From Streptomyces sp. Ru72 (GTDB lineage: Bacteria > Actinomycetota > Actinomycetes > Streptomycetales > Streptomycetaceae), in NCBI RefSeq assembly GCF_002920635.1, contig NZ_PQSR01000029.1, forward strand, positions 1-64,000: a DNA stretch of 64,000 nt, given 5' to 3'. The position numbers and the translations under genes were made by a program. The first letter of the stretch is position 1. Each line of letters starts with the position of its first letter. Shown piece by piece: positions 27,214 to 35,731 of this stretch. The notes beneath the pieces were generated by a model that searched no databases, was not told the DNA's origin, and was given only the letters and a program-made list of their open reading frames with translations.

Positions 27214-28235
27214 TGAGCGCGACCACCCAGAGCCCCACGGCGCCGGACAGCCGTACCCCGTCCAAGGCCCGACGTCTGCTCGGTGACCAGCGCCTGCCCG
27301 TCGTCGCGACGGCACTGCTCTTCCTCGCGATGTACGGCGTGGGTCTGAGCCGCTACCAGTACTACGGGTTCGCCGAACCGCAGGTCTTCCTGAACCTGTT
27401 CATCGACAACGGCTATCTGCTGGTCGCGGCCGTCGGCGCCACCTTCGTCATCCTCTCCGGCGGCATCGACCTGTCCGTCGGCTCGATGATGGGCTTCACG
27501 ACGATGTTCACGGCCTGGCTGGTGGAGCGCCAGGGGGTGCCGCTGCCGCTCGTGATCCCCCTGGCGCTGGGCGTGGGCGCCTTCGGCGGTTTCCTGATGG
27601 GCTACGTGATCCACAACTTCGAGATCCAGCCCTTCATCGTGACCCTCGCCGGCCTCTTCCTCTTCCGCGGCCTGTGCCTGGTCATCAGCAAGGAGTCGAT
27701 CTCCATCAGCGACGCCTCGGTGAGCAGCATGGCCGATGCACAGGTGTCGCTGGGGGTGGGCTTCCTGTCGATCGGTGCGATCGTCGCGCTGGTCGTCCTC
27801 GCCGTGGCGTTCTACGTCCTGCACTACACGCGCTTCGGGCGCCGGGTGTACGCCATCGGCGGCAACGAGCACTCGGCCATGCTGATGGGTCTCCCGCAGG
27901 GCGGCACGAAGATCGCCGTGTACACGGTGAGCGGCTTCTGCTCGGCGCTCGCCGGTCTCCTGTTCACCCTGTACATCCAGTCCGGTGACCCGCTGCACGC
28001 CACCGGCATGGAACTCGACGCGATCGCCGCGGTCGTGATCGGCGGCACGCTGCTGACGGGTGGCTCCGGCTACGTGCTGGGAACCCTGTTCGGTGTGCTG
28101 GTGCTGGGCCTGATCAAGAGCATCATCCAGTTCGAGGGCACGCTCAGCTCCTGGTGGACGAAGATCGCCACCGGTGTGCTGCTGTGTGTGTTCATCCTGG
28201 TCCAGCGGATCATGACGGCCCGAAAGAAGACCTGA
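27213..28235 (+). CDS. Sugar ABC transporter permease 2 (YjfF-like)
   Basis: 340 residues, BPD_transp_2 family, membrane helices from LPVVATALLFLAMYGVGLS onwards. Signatures: VILSGGIDLSVGSMMGF and ELDAIAAVVIGGTLLTGGSG. The ATG shares one base with the TGA of permease 1 (TGATG), so translation is coupled. It completes the importer operon, which ends at the hairpin 28259-28293. No kinase or isomerase gene follows, so catabolic steps must be encoded elsewhere. Confidence 0.93.
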   Translation: MSATTQSPTAPDSRTPSKARRLLGDQRLPVVATALLFLAMYGVGLSRYQYYGFAEPQVFLNLFIDNGYLLVAAVGATFVILSGGIDLSVGSMMGFTTMFTAWLVERQGVPLPLVIPLALGVGAFGGFLMGYVIHNFEIQPFIVTLAGLFLFRGLCLVISKESISISDASVSSMADAQVSLGVGFLSIGAIVALVVLAVAFYVLHYTRFGRRVYAIGGNEHSAMLMGLPQGGTKIAVYTVSGFCSALAGLLFTLYIQSGDPLHATGMELDAIAAVVIGGTLLTGGSGYVLGTLFGVLVLGLIKSIIQFEGTLSSWWTKIATGVLLCVFILVQRIMTARKKT

Positions 28236-28258
28236 TCCGTAAGGGACGTTGCCAGTCC

Positions 28259-28293
28259 GAGCGGTCCGGGGCACTCCGTGCTCCGGACCGCTC
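28259..28293 (+). terminator. Terminator of the second sugar importer operon
   Basis: GAGCGGTCCGGGGCAC (28259-28274), loop TCC, GTGCTCCGGACCGCTC (28278-28293): 16-bp stem with a single G-T wobble, 23 bp after the last stop codon. It also faces the convergent MarR gene. Confidence 0.85.
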
Positions 28294-28350
28294 GTCCGTT
28301 TCCGCCCCGGTGGCGCGCGAGGCCGACAGGGCCTGCGGCACCACCCGTTC

Positions 28351-28806
28351 TCAGTGTCCCTGGGGGGTGCCCGAGGTCAGCATCCGCTGCAACAGTCCCC
28401 GCATCACATGGCGCTCCTCCTCGGTGAGCGCCGCCAGGGGCTCTCTCGCGAAGCGCAGTGACTCGCGCAGGCTGCGCGCGACGCGGCGGCCGTCGTCCGT
28501 CGCCGCGGCCAGCTTCACCCGGCGGTCCGCCGGGTCCGGGCGGCGTTCGACCAGGCCGCGGGACTCCAGGCGGTCGACGATGCCGGTGACGTTCGACGGC
28601 TCGCACTTCAGTTTCTGGGCCAGCTTGCGCATCGGCAGCGGCTCCAGCGACAGAAGGCTGAGCAGGCGTGCCTGTGCGCCTGTCAGCGCGTGCTCGCCGG
28701 CCGCGGTCTCGTAGTCCTCGTAGAAGCGGGCCACCACCTCGCCGATGAGCTCGACGACTTCCAGAGTCAGGGCGTCGGGGCGAGGTGTCTTCCGCGGAGT
28801 GGCCAT
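28351..28806 (-). CDS. MarR-family transcriptional regulator
   Basis: 151 residues. The winged HTH of the MarR family is clear: HALTGAQARLLSLLSLEPLP, MRKLAQKLKCEPSNVTGIVD, RLESRGLVERRPDPADRRVK, flanked by dimerisation helices. MarR proteins usually repress a neighbouring gene until a phenolic or reactive compound binds. It is divergent from an enone/alkenal reductase gene (28896) across 90 bp that contain a palindrome and a promoter, so that gene is the likely target. Confidence 0.93.
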   Translation of the reverse strand: MATPRKTPRPDALTLEVVELIGEVVARFYEDYETAAGEHALTGAQARLLSLLSLEPLPMRKLAQKLKCEPSNVTGIVDRLESRGLVERRPDPADRRVKLAAATDDGRRVARSLRESLRFAREPLAALTEEERHVMRGLLQRMLTSGTPQGH

Positions 28807-28828
28807 GCGCTTTAGGATACCCGGTTAC

Positions 28829-28849
28829 TTGACACACTGAAATATTCAG
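28829..28849. promoter_or_regulatory. MarR/reductase divergent control region
   Basis: TTGACA (28829-28834) is a consensus-like -35 box reading toward the reductase gene. Directly after it CTGAAATATTCAG (28837-28849) is an inverted repeat CTGAA-N3-TTCAG in AT-rich DNA, a typical MarR operator position inside the promoter spacer. Confidence 0.55.
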
Positions 28850-28895
28850 GAGCATGGTTGTTTTAGGTACTGAAGTAAATCCGAAAGGCGTAGTC

Positions 28896-29894
28896 ATGAT
28901 CAACCGCGAATGGCACCTGCTCAGCCGACCGGTCGGCTGGCCGAAGCCCGAGGACTTCGCCCTGGTCGAGGCGGAGGTCCCGACGCCGGGCGAGGGTCAG
29001 GTGCTCGTGCGGAACAAGTACCTCTCCGTCGACCCGTACATGCGTGGCCGTATGAGCGCCGCCAAGTCCTACGTCGCCCCCTTCGAACTCGGCAAGGTCA
29101 TGCAGGGCGGAGCGGTCGGCGAGGTCGTGGCCTCCGACGCCGAGGGTCTGGCCGTCGGCGACCACGTGCTGCACTTCTTCGGCTGGCGCGAATACGCGGC
29201 AGTGGACGTGAAGAACGCCGTCAAGGTCGACCCCGAGGCCGCGCCCCTCTCCACGTACCTGGGCGTCCTCGGCATGACCGGCCTCACCGCCTACGCCGGC
29301 CTGCTGCGCACCGCCGCCTTCAAGGAGGGCGACTCCGTCTTCGTCTCCGGTGCCGCGGGCGCCGTCGGCAGCCAGGTCGGCCAGATCGCCAAGCTCAAGG
29401 GCGCCTCCCGGGTCATCGGTTCCGCGGGCTCCGACGAGAAGGTCAAGCTGCTGCTGGAGGAGTACGGCTTCGACGCCGCCTTCAACTACAAGAACGGCCC
29501 CGTGGGCGAGCAGCTCCGCGCCGCCGCTCCCGACGGGATCGACGTCTACTTCGACAACGTCGGCGGTGACCACCTGGAGGCCGCCATCGGCTCCCTCAAC
29601 CGTGGTGGCCGCATCGCCGTCTGCGGCATGATCTCCGTCTACAACAACACCGAGCCCGCCCCCGGCCCGAAGAACCTCGCCCGGCTCATCCAGACCCGCG
29701 GCCGGATCGAGGGCTTCCTGGTCGGCGACCACTACGACCTGCAGCCGCAGTTCGTCGAGGAGGTCGGCGCCTGGGTCCGCTCCGGCGAGCTGAAGTACCG
29801 CGAGACCGTCGTCGAGGGCATCGAGAACAACCTCGAGGCGTTCTTCGGCGTCCTGCGCGGCGACAACGTCGGCAAGATGATCGTCGAGCTCTGA
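28896..29894 (+). CDS. NADP-dependent enone/alkenal reductase (MDR, CurA/leukotriene-B4-dehydrogenase type)
   Basis: 332 residues of the zinc-free medium-chain reductase family: NKYLSVDPYMRGRM near the start, TAYAGLLRTAAFKEGD, the nucleotide-binding SGAAGAVGSQVGQIAKLKGA and the family signature VYFDNVGGDHLEAAIGSL. No catalytic zinc ligands. It reduces alpha,beta-unsaturated aldehydes or ketones and often serves detoxification, which fits control by the divergent MarR protein. ATG at 28896 follows GAAAGGCG; upstream in-frame starts lack a ribosome-binding site and would run through the operator region. Confidence 0.93.
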   Translation: MINREWHLLSRPVGWPKPEDFALVEAEVPTPGEGQVLVRNKYLSVDPYMRGRMSAAKSYVAPFELGKVMQGGAVGEVVASDAEGLAVGDHVLHFFGWREYAAVDVKNAVKVDPEAAPLSTYLGVLGMTGLTAYAGLLRTAAFKEGDSVFVSGAAGAVGSQVGQIAKLKGASRVIGSAGSDEKVKLLLEEYGFDAAFNYKNGPVGEQLRAAAPDGIDVYFDNVGGDHLEAAIGSLNRGGRIAVCGMISVYNNTEPAPGPKNLARLIQTRGRIEGFLVGDHYDLQPQFVEEVGAWVRSGELKYRETVVEGIENNLEAFFGVLRGDNVGKMIVEL

Positions 29895-29954
29895 CCGGCG
29901 GAACACCGTCCGCCTCACCGTGACGCCCGCCTGACCACGGTCGTTGTGTACCGC

Positions 29955-29989
29955 GAAGGCCGCGCCCCTGGACGTGGGGTGCGGCCTTC
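29955..29989 (+). terminator. Terminator after the enone reductase gene
   Basis: GAAGGCCGCGCCCC (29955-29968), 7-nt loop, GGGGTGCGGCCTTC (29976-29989): 14-bp stem with one G-T pair. Confidence 0.8.
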
Positions 29990-30138
29990 TGGCGGGCGAG
30001 GAACTCCTCGTCACGGGCCTGGAGCAGATCCAGGCGCTACTCCTGGCGGCGGCCGCGCGCGGGCCGCGTCACCAGGGCGGCGGCGGTACGGGTGTCGGCG
30101 GCGATGAGCCCGGCGGCGGAGCGGGCGGTCGTGGTGAC

Positions 30139-30182
30139 GGTGGCACCGGCATGACGGGCGGCGGTGGCACCGGCATGACGGG
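30139..30182. repeat. Two-copy 24-bp-period direct repeat
   Basis: GGTGGCACCGGCATGACGGG occurs at 30139-30158 and again, identical, at 30163-30182. It lies in the intergenic region before the EI24 gene; function unknown. Confidence 0.8.
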
Positions 30183-30236
30183 TGCCCGTGACGCCATCAT
30201 GACAATCGAAAGGGTGAGCGCCGATAGGGTTTTCCC

Positions 30237-31139
30237 ATGCATGATCTGGGCGCGGGACTCGGCTATCTCCTCAAGGGCCAACGCTGGGTGGCCCGCCACG
30301 GCAAACAGTACGGCGCCGGCATCCTGCCGGGGCTGATCACCCTCGTCCTGTACGCGGCGGCGCTCGTCGCACTCGCCCTGTGGGGCGACGACCTCGTCAC
30401 CTGGGCCACCCCCTTCGCCGACGGCTGGCCGGACCCCTGGCTCGGGCTCTTCCGCGGTTTCCTCACCGTCGTGCTGTTCGCCCTCGCCCTCCTCCTCGCC
30501 GTCCTCACCTTCACCGCGGTCACCCTCCTCATAGGCCAGCCCTTCTACGAGAACCTCTCGGAGAAGGTCGACCGCGACGTCTCCCCGGACGGCACGGCGC
30601 CCGAGTCGGGCCTGCCCCTCCACCGGGAGATGTGGATATCGGCCCGTGACAGCCTCCGCGTCCTCGTACGGGCCACACTCTGGGGCGTCCTGCTCTTCGC
30701 CCTCGGCTTCCTGCCGTTCGTCGGCCAGACCGTCGTCCCGGTCATCGGCTTCTTCGTCACCGGCTTCTTCCTCACCGAGGAACTCACCGCCGTGGCGCTC
30801 CAGCGCCGGAGCGTCGAACTCCGCGACCGCCTCACCCTGTTGCGCTCCCGCAAGCTGCTCGTCTGGGGCTTCGGCACCCCCCTCGGCCTTGCTTTCCTCG
30901 TCCCGTTCGTCGCCGTCTTCCTGATGCCGGGCGCGGTTGCGGGAGCCACGCTGCTGGCCCGGGACCTGCTGGGCGAGGAGAACGCCCGGGAGACGGAGGA
31001 GGACTCCGAGGGCGAGCGGATCACCCACTGCCCTGACGGCTGCCCCGGCAGGTACGCCGGTGCCTCCCGCGAGGCCGCCCCGAACGACTCGCCGACCGGA
31101 GACAGGGCCGGTGCCCGCGGGCCGGAGCGACGCCTCTGA
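30237..31139 (+). CDS. EI24-domain (CysZ-like) integral membrane protein
   Basis: 300 residues. At least four to six membrane helices: GILPGLITLVLYAAALVALA, TVVLFALALLLAVLTFTAVT, VLLFALGFLPFVGQTVVPVI and LAFLVPFVAVFLMPGAVAGA. The loop IGQPFYENLSEKVDRD between helices is characteristic of EI24/CysZ proteins, which in E. coli import sulfate. The C-terminal 60 residues are hydrophilic and acidic, then Pro/Arg-rich. Whether it transports sulfate here is unknown. The ATG has no Shine-Dalgarno; a TAGGGT box 12 nt upstream suggests a nearly leaderless mRNA. Confidence 0.87.
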   Translation: MHDLGAGLGYLLKGQRWVARHGKQYGAGILPGLITLVLYAAALVALALWGDDLVTWATPFADGWPDPWLGLFRGFLTVVLFALALLLAVLTFTAVTLLIGQPFYENLSEKVDRDVSPDGTAPESGLPLHREMWISARDSLRVLVRATLWGVLLFALGFLPFVGQTVVPVIGFFVTGFFLTEELTAVALQRRSVELRDRLTLLRSRKLLVWGFGTPLGLAFLVPFVAVFLMPGAVAGATLLARDLLGEENARETEEDSEGERITHCPDGCPGRYAGASREAAPNDSPTGDRAGARGPERRL

Positions 31140-31282
31140 GGGACGCCGAAGATGCGGCACGAGCGCGCACGCGTGGGTGTTTGTGAAAGGTTCGTACGAA
31201 ATCCTGGTCGGCCGCTCGATTCCCGGCCACGGGGTCACGACGACGATTAACGTCTGACGCGGGGCCGAGTCCCCCTACGAAC

Positions 31283-31318
31283 AGCCCCGGTCCGGGACCT
31301 GACGGCCGGACCGGGGCT
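31283..31318. terminator. Bidirectional terminator
   Basis: AGCCCCGGTCCGG (31283-31295) pairs perfectly with CCGGACCGGGGCT (31306-31318). It stands between the EI24 gene and the convergent epimerase gene, 27 bp from the latter's stop. Confidence 0.85.
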
Positions 31319-31345
31319 CGTCGTTCTTCCGGGCCGAAACACCCC

Positions 31346-32317
31346 CTAGCGCACCGAGAAGCCGTACACCGTCTCCGACCGGTACACCTCGCCCGGCCGC
31401 AGCCGCGTGCTCGGGAAGTCCGGGCGGTTCGGGGAGTCCGGGAAGTGCTGGGTCTCCAGTGCGATGCCGTCGCCGGGGGCGAACGGGGCGCCGAGGTGGT
31501 CCGCCGTGTAGAGCTGCAGGCCGGGCTCGGTCGTGGACACGGTGAGCAGGCGTCCGGACGCCGGGGCGTGCAGCTGTGCGACCTCCACCGGGGTCCGCGT
31601 CACACCCTTGTCGAGCACGAAGTTGTGGTCGTAGCCGGAGCCCACCTTCCGGGACTCCCGGAACTCGAAACGGCTGCCCTCGACGGTCTCGAGCGCTCCC
31701 GTCGGGATCAGGTCCGCGTCCACCGGGGTGTACCGGGAGGCCGCGATGCTCAGCTCGTGGCCGCCCGCGTTCCCGGAACCCTCGAGGTTCCAGTACGAGT
31801 GGTTCGTCAGGTTCACCACGGTCGGCGCGTCCGTGACCGCCTCGTACACGATCCGCAGCGCGCCGTCCGCGTCGAGGGTGTACGTCGCCGAGACCTCGAG
31901 CCGACCCGGGAAGCCCTCCTCGCCGTGCGGGCTGACCCGGGACAGCCGGACGCCGTGCTCGACCGGCTCGACGTCCCACACCCGCTTGTCGAACCCCCGC
32001 GACCCGCCGTGGAGCGAGTTGGGGCCGTTGTTCGGCTCCAGCGCGTAGGTCCGGCCGTCCAGCGGGAAGCGGGCGCCCGCGATGCGGTTGGCGTACCGCC
32101 CGACCAGAGCCCCGAGGTACGGCTCCGGATGGCGCAGATAGCCGTCCAGATCCCGGAAGCCCAGCACCACGTCCGCCCGGCTCCCCTCCCGGTCCGGGAC
32201 CTCCGCCGACTGCACGATCCCGCCGTACGACAGGACGCGCACCCGCACCCCGCCCCGCTCCAGCGTCCAGCGGTGGACCGCCGTGCCGTCGGAAAGGGTG
32301 CCGAAAAGTTCGCTCAT
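31346..32317 (-). CDS. galM: Aldose 1-epimerase (mutarotase), second copy
   Basis: 323 residues, GalM family, paralogue of the protein at 12223 (both begin ELFG-L-DGT-VHRW). Motifs: LSYGGIVQSAEVPDR, GRYANRIAGARF, NSLHGGSRGFDKRVWDVEP, catalytic His in LTNHSYWNLEG, YDHNFVLDKGV, and the Glu in ALETQHFPDSPN. Shorter than the first copy by 25 residues, mainly in surface loops. It is 9 bp upstream of nothing on its own strand but follows the SGNH hydrolase gene closely (10-bp gap), so the two probably form an operon. Confidence 0.95.
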   Translation of the reverse strand: MSELFGTLSDGTAVHRWTLERGGVRVRVLSYGGIVQSAEVPDREGSRADVVLGFRDLDGYLRHPEPYLGALVGRYANRIAGARFPLDGRTYALEPNNGPNSLHGGSRGFDKRVWDVEPVEHGVRLSRVSPHGEEGFPGRLEVSATYTLDADGALRIVYEAVTDAPTVVNLTNHSYWNLEGSGNAGGHELSIAASRYTPVDADLIPTGALETVEGSRFEFRESRKVGSGYDHNFVLDKGVTRTPVEVAQLHAPASGRLLTVSTTEPGLQLYTADHLGAPFAPGDGIALETQHFPDSPNRPDFPSTRLRPGEVYRSETVYGFSVR

Positions 32318-32326
32318 GTGGAAACC

Positions 32327-33217
32327 CTAGGTCACGGGATCCTCGGCGGTGACGGCACGGTAGGCGATCTCGGCGAGTCGTGCCTGTCCGTTCCTGCTCG
32401 GGTGGAACCAGTCCCAGGGGCTCAACTGCGCGGGCCCGAAGCGGTAGTCGAAGACCGCGTTGCCGTCGAAGCGGCACCGCCGGTCCTTGGCGCACACCTC
32501 CTTCAGGACCTGGTTGTACTCCTCCACCCGGGACTGCACCGTGGCGCGCCGCCGGGTGGAGGCGGCGTCCAGCGCGTCCGCGTCGCCCAGCATCGACGGG
32601 CAGATGCCCAGCTTCCACACCTGCTTGCCGAGCGCACTGGTGCGGCCCTCGGACCACAGCCGCATCAGGTTCGGCACGCTGGAGACGTACACCTGTGCCT
32701 TGGGCAGCGACCGCCGCAGGACGGCCATCGCGTCCTCGAACTGCTCCCGGAAGTCGTCGACCGGAGTCATCGCCGAGGTGGAGGAGCGGCAGGCGTCGTT
32801 GGCCCCGACCATCACCGTCACCAGTTCCGGCCTGCGCTGCACCGCCTGCGCGACCTGCCCGGCCAGGTCGGCCATCCGCGCCCCGGTCACCGCGTAGTTC
32901 CAGCTGCGCTCCGCGGCGCCGGTGGCCCCGAGCAGCCGTACGGCCAGGCTGTCGATGCCGGCGTCGGTGCCCGTCGCCCACGACGCCTGGGGACAGTCGG
33001 ACAGCACCGTGCAGGCGTCGAAGCCGCGCGTGATGGAGTCGCCGACGGCGGCGATCGAGTCGGGGGAGCGGTTCCACACCGGCTTCGGGGACGGCCGCGA
33101 CGACGGCGCGGTGCCCCGCTCCCCGTCGCCGCCCGAGGCGTCGCACCCGGCGAGCCCCAGGACGACCGCGGCCGCGACCGCGGCGACGGCCCTGAAGCGG
33201 TGACTTCGCTTCCGCAT
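32327..33217 (-). CDS. SGNH/GDSL hydrolase, lipoprotein
   Basis: 296 residues. Lipoprotein signal: MRKRSHRFRAVAAVAAAVVL then lipobox LAGC (Cys25). The SGNH blocks are clear: AAVGDSITRGF (catalytic Ser), the Gly block in NYAVTGARM, VMVGANDACRSS (Asn) and SPWDWFHPSRNGQ (catalytic Asp and His). It is probably a secreted esterase or lipase held on the membrane. Four or more cysteines (ACTVLSDC; GICPS; VCAKDRRC) suggest disulfides, as in extracellular Streptomyces esterases. GAGGGGA precedes the ATG. Confidence 0.92.
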   Translation of the reverse strand: MRKRSHRFRAVAAVAAAVVLGLAGCDASGGDGERGTAPSSRPSPKPVWNRSPDSIAAVGDSITRGFDACTVLSDCPQASWATGTDAGIDSLAVRLLGATGAAERSWNYAVTGARMADLAGQVAQAVQRRPELVTVMVGANDACRSSTSAMTPVDDFREQFEDAMAVLRRSLPKAQVYVSSVPNLMRLWSEGRTSALGKQVWKLGICPSMLGDADALDAASTRRRATVQSRVEEYNQVLKEVCAKDRRCRFDGNAVFDYRFGPAQLSPWDWFHPSRNGQARLAEIAYRAVTAEDPVT

Positions 33218-33420
33218 CGCTGGTCCCCTCGTTCGGCAGCGCTTCGAACACGCTGGGTCAGGCCCGCGTCCCCTTGGGTGAAACCTCGGCATTCACGGGC
33301 AACGGGACCGACGGTACGTCACACTCCTCGGCCTGCCGCACGGTAGCCTCGCCCCGTGGCCGCCCTTGCCACGCCCGTTCCGTAAAGTTACAAGATGTGG
33401 CGCTCTGCCCGGAGGTTCAG

Positions 33421-33915
33421 GTGACGACACGTGGAGTCCTGTACGTGCACTCCGCGCCCCGCGCACTGTGCCCGCACGTCGAGTGGGCCGTCGCGGGCGT
33501 GCTGGGCACCCGCGTCAACCTCGACTGGATCCGGCAGCCCGCCGCCCCCGGCACCTGGAGATCGGAGTTCTCCTGGCAGGGCGAGACCGGCACCGCCTCC
33601 AAGCTCGCCTCCGCGCTGCGCGGCTGGCAGCTGCTGCGCTTCGAGGTCACCGCGGAACCGTGCCCGACCGCCGAGGGCGAGCGGTACAGCTGCACCCCCG
33701 ACCTGGGCATCTTCCACGCGGTCACCGGCATCCACGGCGACATCCTGATCCCCGAGGACCGGCTGCGCGCGGCCCTCATCCGCTCCCAGCGCGGCGAGAG
33801 CGACCTGGAGGCGGAACTGGCCCGGCTCCTGGGCAAGCCGTGGGACGACGAACTGGAACCGTTCCGGTACGCGGGCGAGGGAGCGCCGGTGCGCTGGCTG
33901 CACCAGGTGGTCTGA
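33421..33915 (+). CDS. DUF3145 family protein
   Basis: 164 residues, soluble, a family known almost only from actinobacteria and of unknown function. Signatures: TRGVLYVHSAPRALCPHVEW, VNLDWIRQPAAPGTWRSEFS, GTASKLASALRGWQLLRFEV, and the C-terminal LGKPWDDELEPFRYAGEG. The GTG start follows CGGAGG by 6 nt; the frame is open further upstream but without a ribosome-binding site. It is regularly found next to the fatty-acid synthase genes in Streptomyces, here convergent with fabF, but no link is proven. Confidence 0.9.
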   Translation: MTTRGVLYVHSAPRALCPHVEWAVAGVLGTRVNLDWIRQPAAPGTWRSEFSWQGETGTASKLASALRGWQLLRFEVTAEPCPTAEGERYSCTPDLGIFHAVTGIHGDILIPEDRLRAALIRSQRGESDLEAELARLLGKPWDDELEPFRYAGEGAPVRWLHQVV

Positions 33916-33931
33916 AGACCTCCGCACACGA

Positions 33932-33969
33932 CATGAGGGGCCGCCACCAGCCGGTGGGGGCCCCTCATG
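33932..33969. terminator. Strong bidirectional terminator between DUF3145 and fabF
   Basis: CATGAGGGGCCGCCACC (33932-33948), loop AGCC, GGTGGGGGCCCCTCATG (33953-33969): 17-bp stem with one mismatch, located between two convergent stop codons (33915, 33988). Confidence 0.9.
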
Positions 33970-33987
33970 CGTAGCGGCGGGTGCTGA

Positions 33988-35259
33988 TCAGACCGTACGG
34001 AACGCCAGCACCATGTTGTGGCCGCCGAACCCGAACGAGTCGTTCAGCGCGGCGATACGGCCCTCGGCCCGCAGCTTCCGGGCCTCCCCGCGGACGACGT
34101 CCGCGTTGGCCTCGGCCTCCGGGTCGATGTTCTGCACGTTGATCGTCGGCGGCGCCACCCGGTTGTACAGCGCGAGCACGGTCGCCACCGACTCCACACC
34201 GCCCGCACCACCGAGAAGGTGACCGGTCATCGACTTGGTCGCGGAGACCGCGATGTGGTCCGCGTGGTCCCCGAACACCTTCCGCAGCGCCTTCAGTTCG
34301 GCGATGTCACCGGCGGGCGTCGAGGTGGCGTGCGCGTTGACGTGCACGATCTCCGCGGGGTCGAGGTCGCTGTTGTCCAGCAGGTTGTGCAGGGCGTGCG
34401 AGATGCCGCGGCCCTCGGGCTCGGGCTGCACGATGTCGTGGCTGTCGGCGGAGATGCCCTGGCCGACCGCCTCCGCGTAGACGCGGGCACCGCGCTTGGC
34501 GGCGTGCTCTGCGGACTCCAGGACCAGGACGCCGGCGCCCTCTCCGAGGACGAAGCCGTCACGCTCGACGTCGTAGGGACGCGAGGCACCCTGCGGGTCG
34601 TCGTTGTTCTTGGACATCGCCATCATGTTGCCGAACGCGGCGATGGGCAGCGGGTGGATCGCCGCCTCCGTACCGCCGGCGACGACCACGTCGGCGCGGC
34701 CGGTGCGGATCATCTCGATGGCGTAGCCGATGGCCTCCGCGCCCGAGGCGCAGGCGGAGACCGGGGTGTGCACACCGGCGCGGGCGCCCACGGCCAGACC
34801 CACGTTCGCGGACGGGCCGTTCGGCATCAGCATCGGCACGGTGTGCGGGGAGACCCGGCGGACGCCCTTCTCCTTCAGCACGTCGTACTGATCGAGCAGG
34901 GTGGTCACACCGCCGATGCCGGAGGCGATGACCGCGCCGAGCCGGTCGGGGTCGACGCTTGCGTCCTCGCCCGCCTTGGCGGTGAAACCGGCGTCCTTCC
35001 AGGCCTCCTGGGCCGCGATCAGCGCGAACTGCGCCGAACGGTCCAGACGGCGGGCCTGGGGCCGCGGGATGACCTCGGACGGCTCCACGGCGATCTGCGC
35101 GGCGATGCGGACCGCCTGCTCGGCGGCCCAGTCCTGCTCCAGGGGTCCGACACCGGACTTGCCGGCGATCAGGCCATCCCAGGTAGAGGCCGCGTCGCCA
35201 CCCAGCGGTGTGGTTGCGCCGATACCGGTGACGACCACGGTGCGATTGGTCGAGCTCAC
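33988..35259 (-). CDS. fabF: Beta-ketoacyl-ACP synthase II
   Basis: 423 residues. Condensing enzyme that elongates acyl-ACP with malonyl-ACP in type II fatty-acid synthesis. Thiolase fold with the Cys-His-His triad: Cys in VSACASGAEAIGYA, His in VNAHATSTPAGD and His in MTGHLLGGAGGVES; the C-terminal FGFGGHNMVLAF is also typical. GTG start, GGAG upstream. Last gene of the operon fabD-fabH-acpP-fabF, which is the housekeeping FAS cluster of streptomycetes controlled by FasR. The gap of 120 bp to acpP may hold an additional regulatory element. Confidence 0.97.
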   Translation of the reverse strand: MSSTNRTVVVTGIGATTPLGGDAASTWDGLIAGKSGVGPLEQDWAAEQAVRIAAQIAVEPSEVIPRPQARRLDRSAQFALIAAQEAWKDAGFTAKAGEDASVDPDRLGAVIASGIGGVTTLLDQYDVLKEKGVRRVSPHTVPMLMPNGPSANVGLAVGARAGVHTPVSACASGAEAIGYAIEMIRTGRADVVVAGGTEAAIHPLPIAAFGNMMAMSKNNDDPQGASRPYDVERDGFVLGEGAGVLVLESAEHAAKRGARVYAEAVGQGISADSHDIVQPEPEGRGISHALHNLLDNSDLDPAEIVHVNAHATSTPAGDIAELKALRKVFGDHADHIAVSATKSMTGHLLGGAGGVESVATVLALYNRVAPPTINVQNIDPEAEANADVVRGEARKLRAEGRIAALNDSFGFGGHNMVLAFRTV

Positions 35260-35379
35260 GGGAATTCTTTCTCCAACGGATACGAGGATTCAGCGGCGCC
35301 ACCGCCGGGTGGCGGGGCAACGGCCCGGCGACCGGACCACTGGCCCGGCGCCCGGCTGTCTGCCCAGGTGATCGGTCGA

Positions 35380-35628
35380 TCAGGCCTGGTGCTTGAGGAT
35401 GTACTCGGCGGCGTCACCGACCGTCTTGAGGTTCTTGACGTCGTCGTCGGGGATCTTGACGTCGAAGCGCTCCTCGGCGGCGACGACGACCTCGACCATG
35501 GACAGCGAGTCGACGTCCAGGTCGTCGGTGAAGGACTTGTCCAGCTGGACGTCCTCGGTGGGGATCCCGGCGATCTCGTTCACGATCTCGGCGAGACCGG
35601 CGACGATCTCTTCCTGAGTGGCGGCCAT
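35380..35628 (-). CDS. acpP: Acyl carrier protein of fatty-acid synthesis
   Basis: 82 residues, acidic, four-helix ACP. The phosphopantetheine attachment site is Ser41 in DDLDVDSLSMVE. The sequence (ATQEEIVAGLAEIVNEIAGI; YILKHQA at the end) is that of the Streptomyces FAS ACP rather than a polyketide ACP. AAGGAG stands 7 nt before the ATG. Between fabH and fabF in the FAS operon; it carries the growing acyl chain between FabD, FabH and FabF. Confidence 0.97.
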   Translation of the reverse strand: MAATQEEIVAGLAEIVNEIAGIPTEDVQLDKSFTDDLDVDSLSMVEVVVAAEERFDVKIPDDDVKNLKTVGDAAEYILKHQA

Positions 35629-35731
35629 GTCAGGCGCTCCTTCGTAGATATCCATCAGGGTGTGGCGCCCGCCGCGTCAGCGGCAGGTGGTGCAGTTCCC
35701 GCACCGGACCGCATGATCCGGCACGGAGTGC

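Larger units (their letters stand above)
29895..30236. other. 342-bp intergenic region with terminator and short repeat
   Basis: The hairpin 29955-29989 ends the reductase transcript. Then follows a Gly-codon-like GC-rich part with a 20-bp direct repeat (30139, 30163). An open frame crosses it but has no plausible start, codon pattern or homology that I recognise. ATAGGG at 30225-30230 may be the -10 box for the next gene. Confidence 0.5.

Noticed and set aside
29944..30336. Open frame of 130 codons before the EI24 gene with Gly-Gly-Thr-Gly-Met repeats
   Set aside because: It crosses a terminator hairpin, has no ribosome-binding site, contains a direct repeat and runs into the EI24 gene in another frame.
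31152..31250. Possible 32-codon peptide (MRHERARVGVCERF...) after the EI24 gene
   Set aside because: There is only a weak ribosome-binding site and no recognisable family; too short to support from sequence alone.
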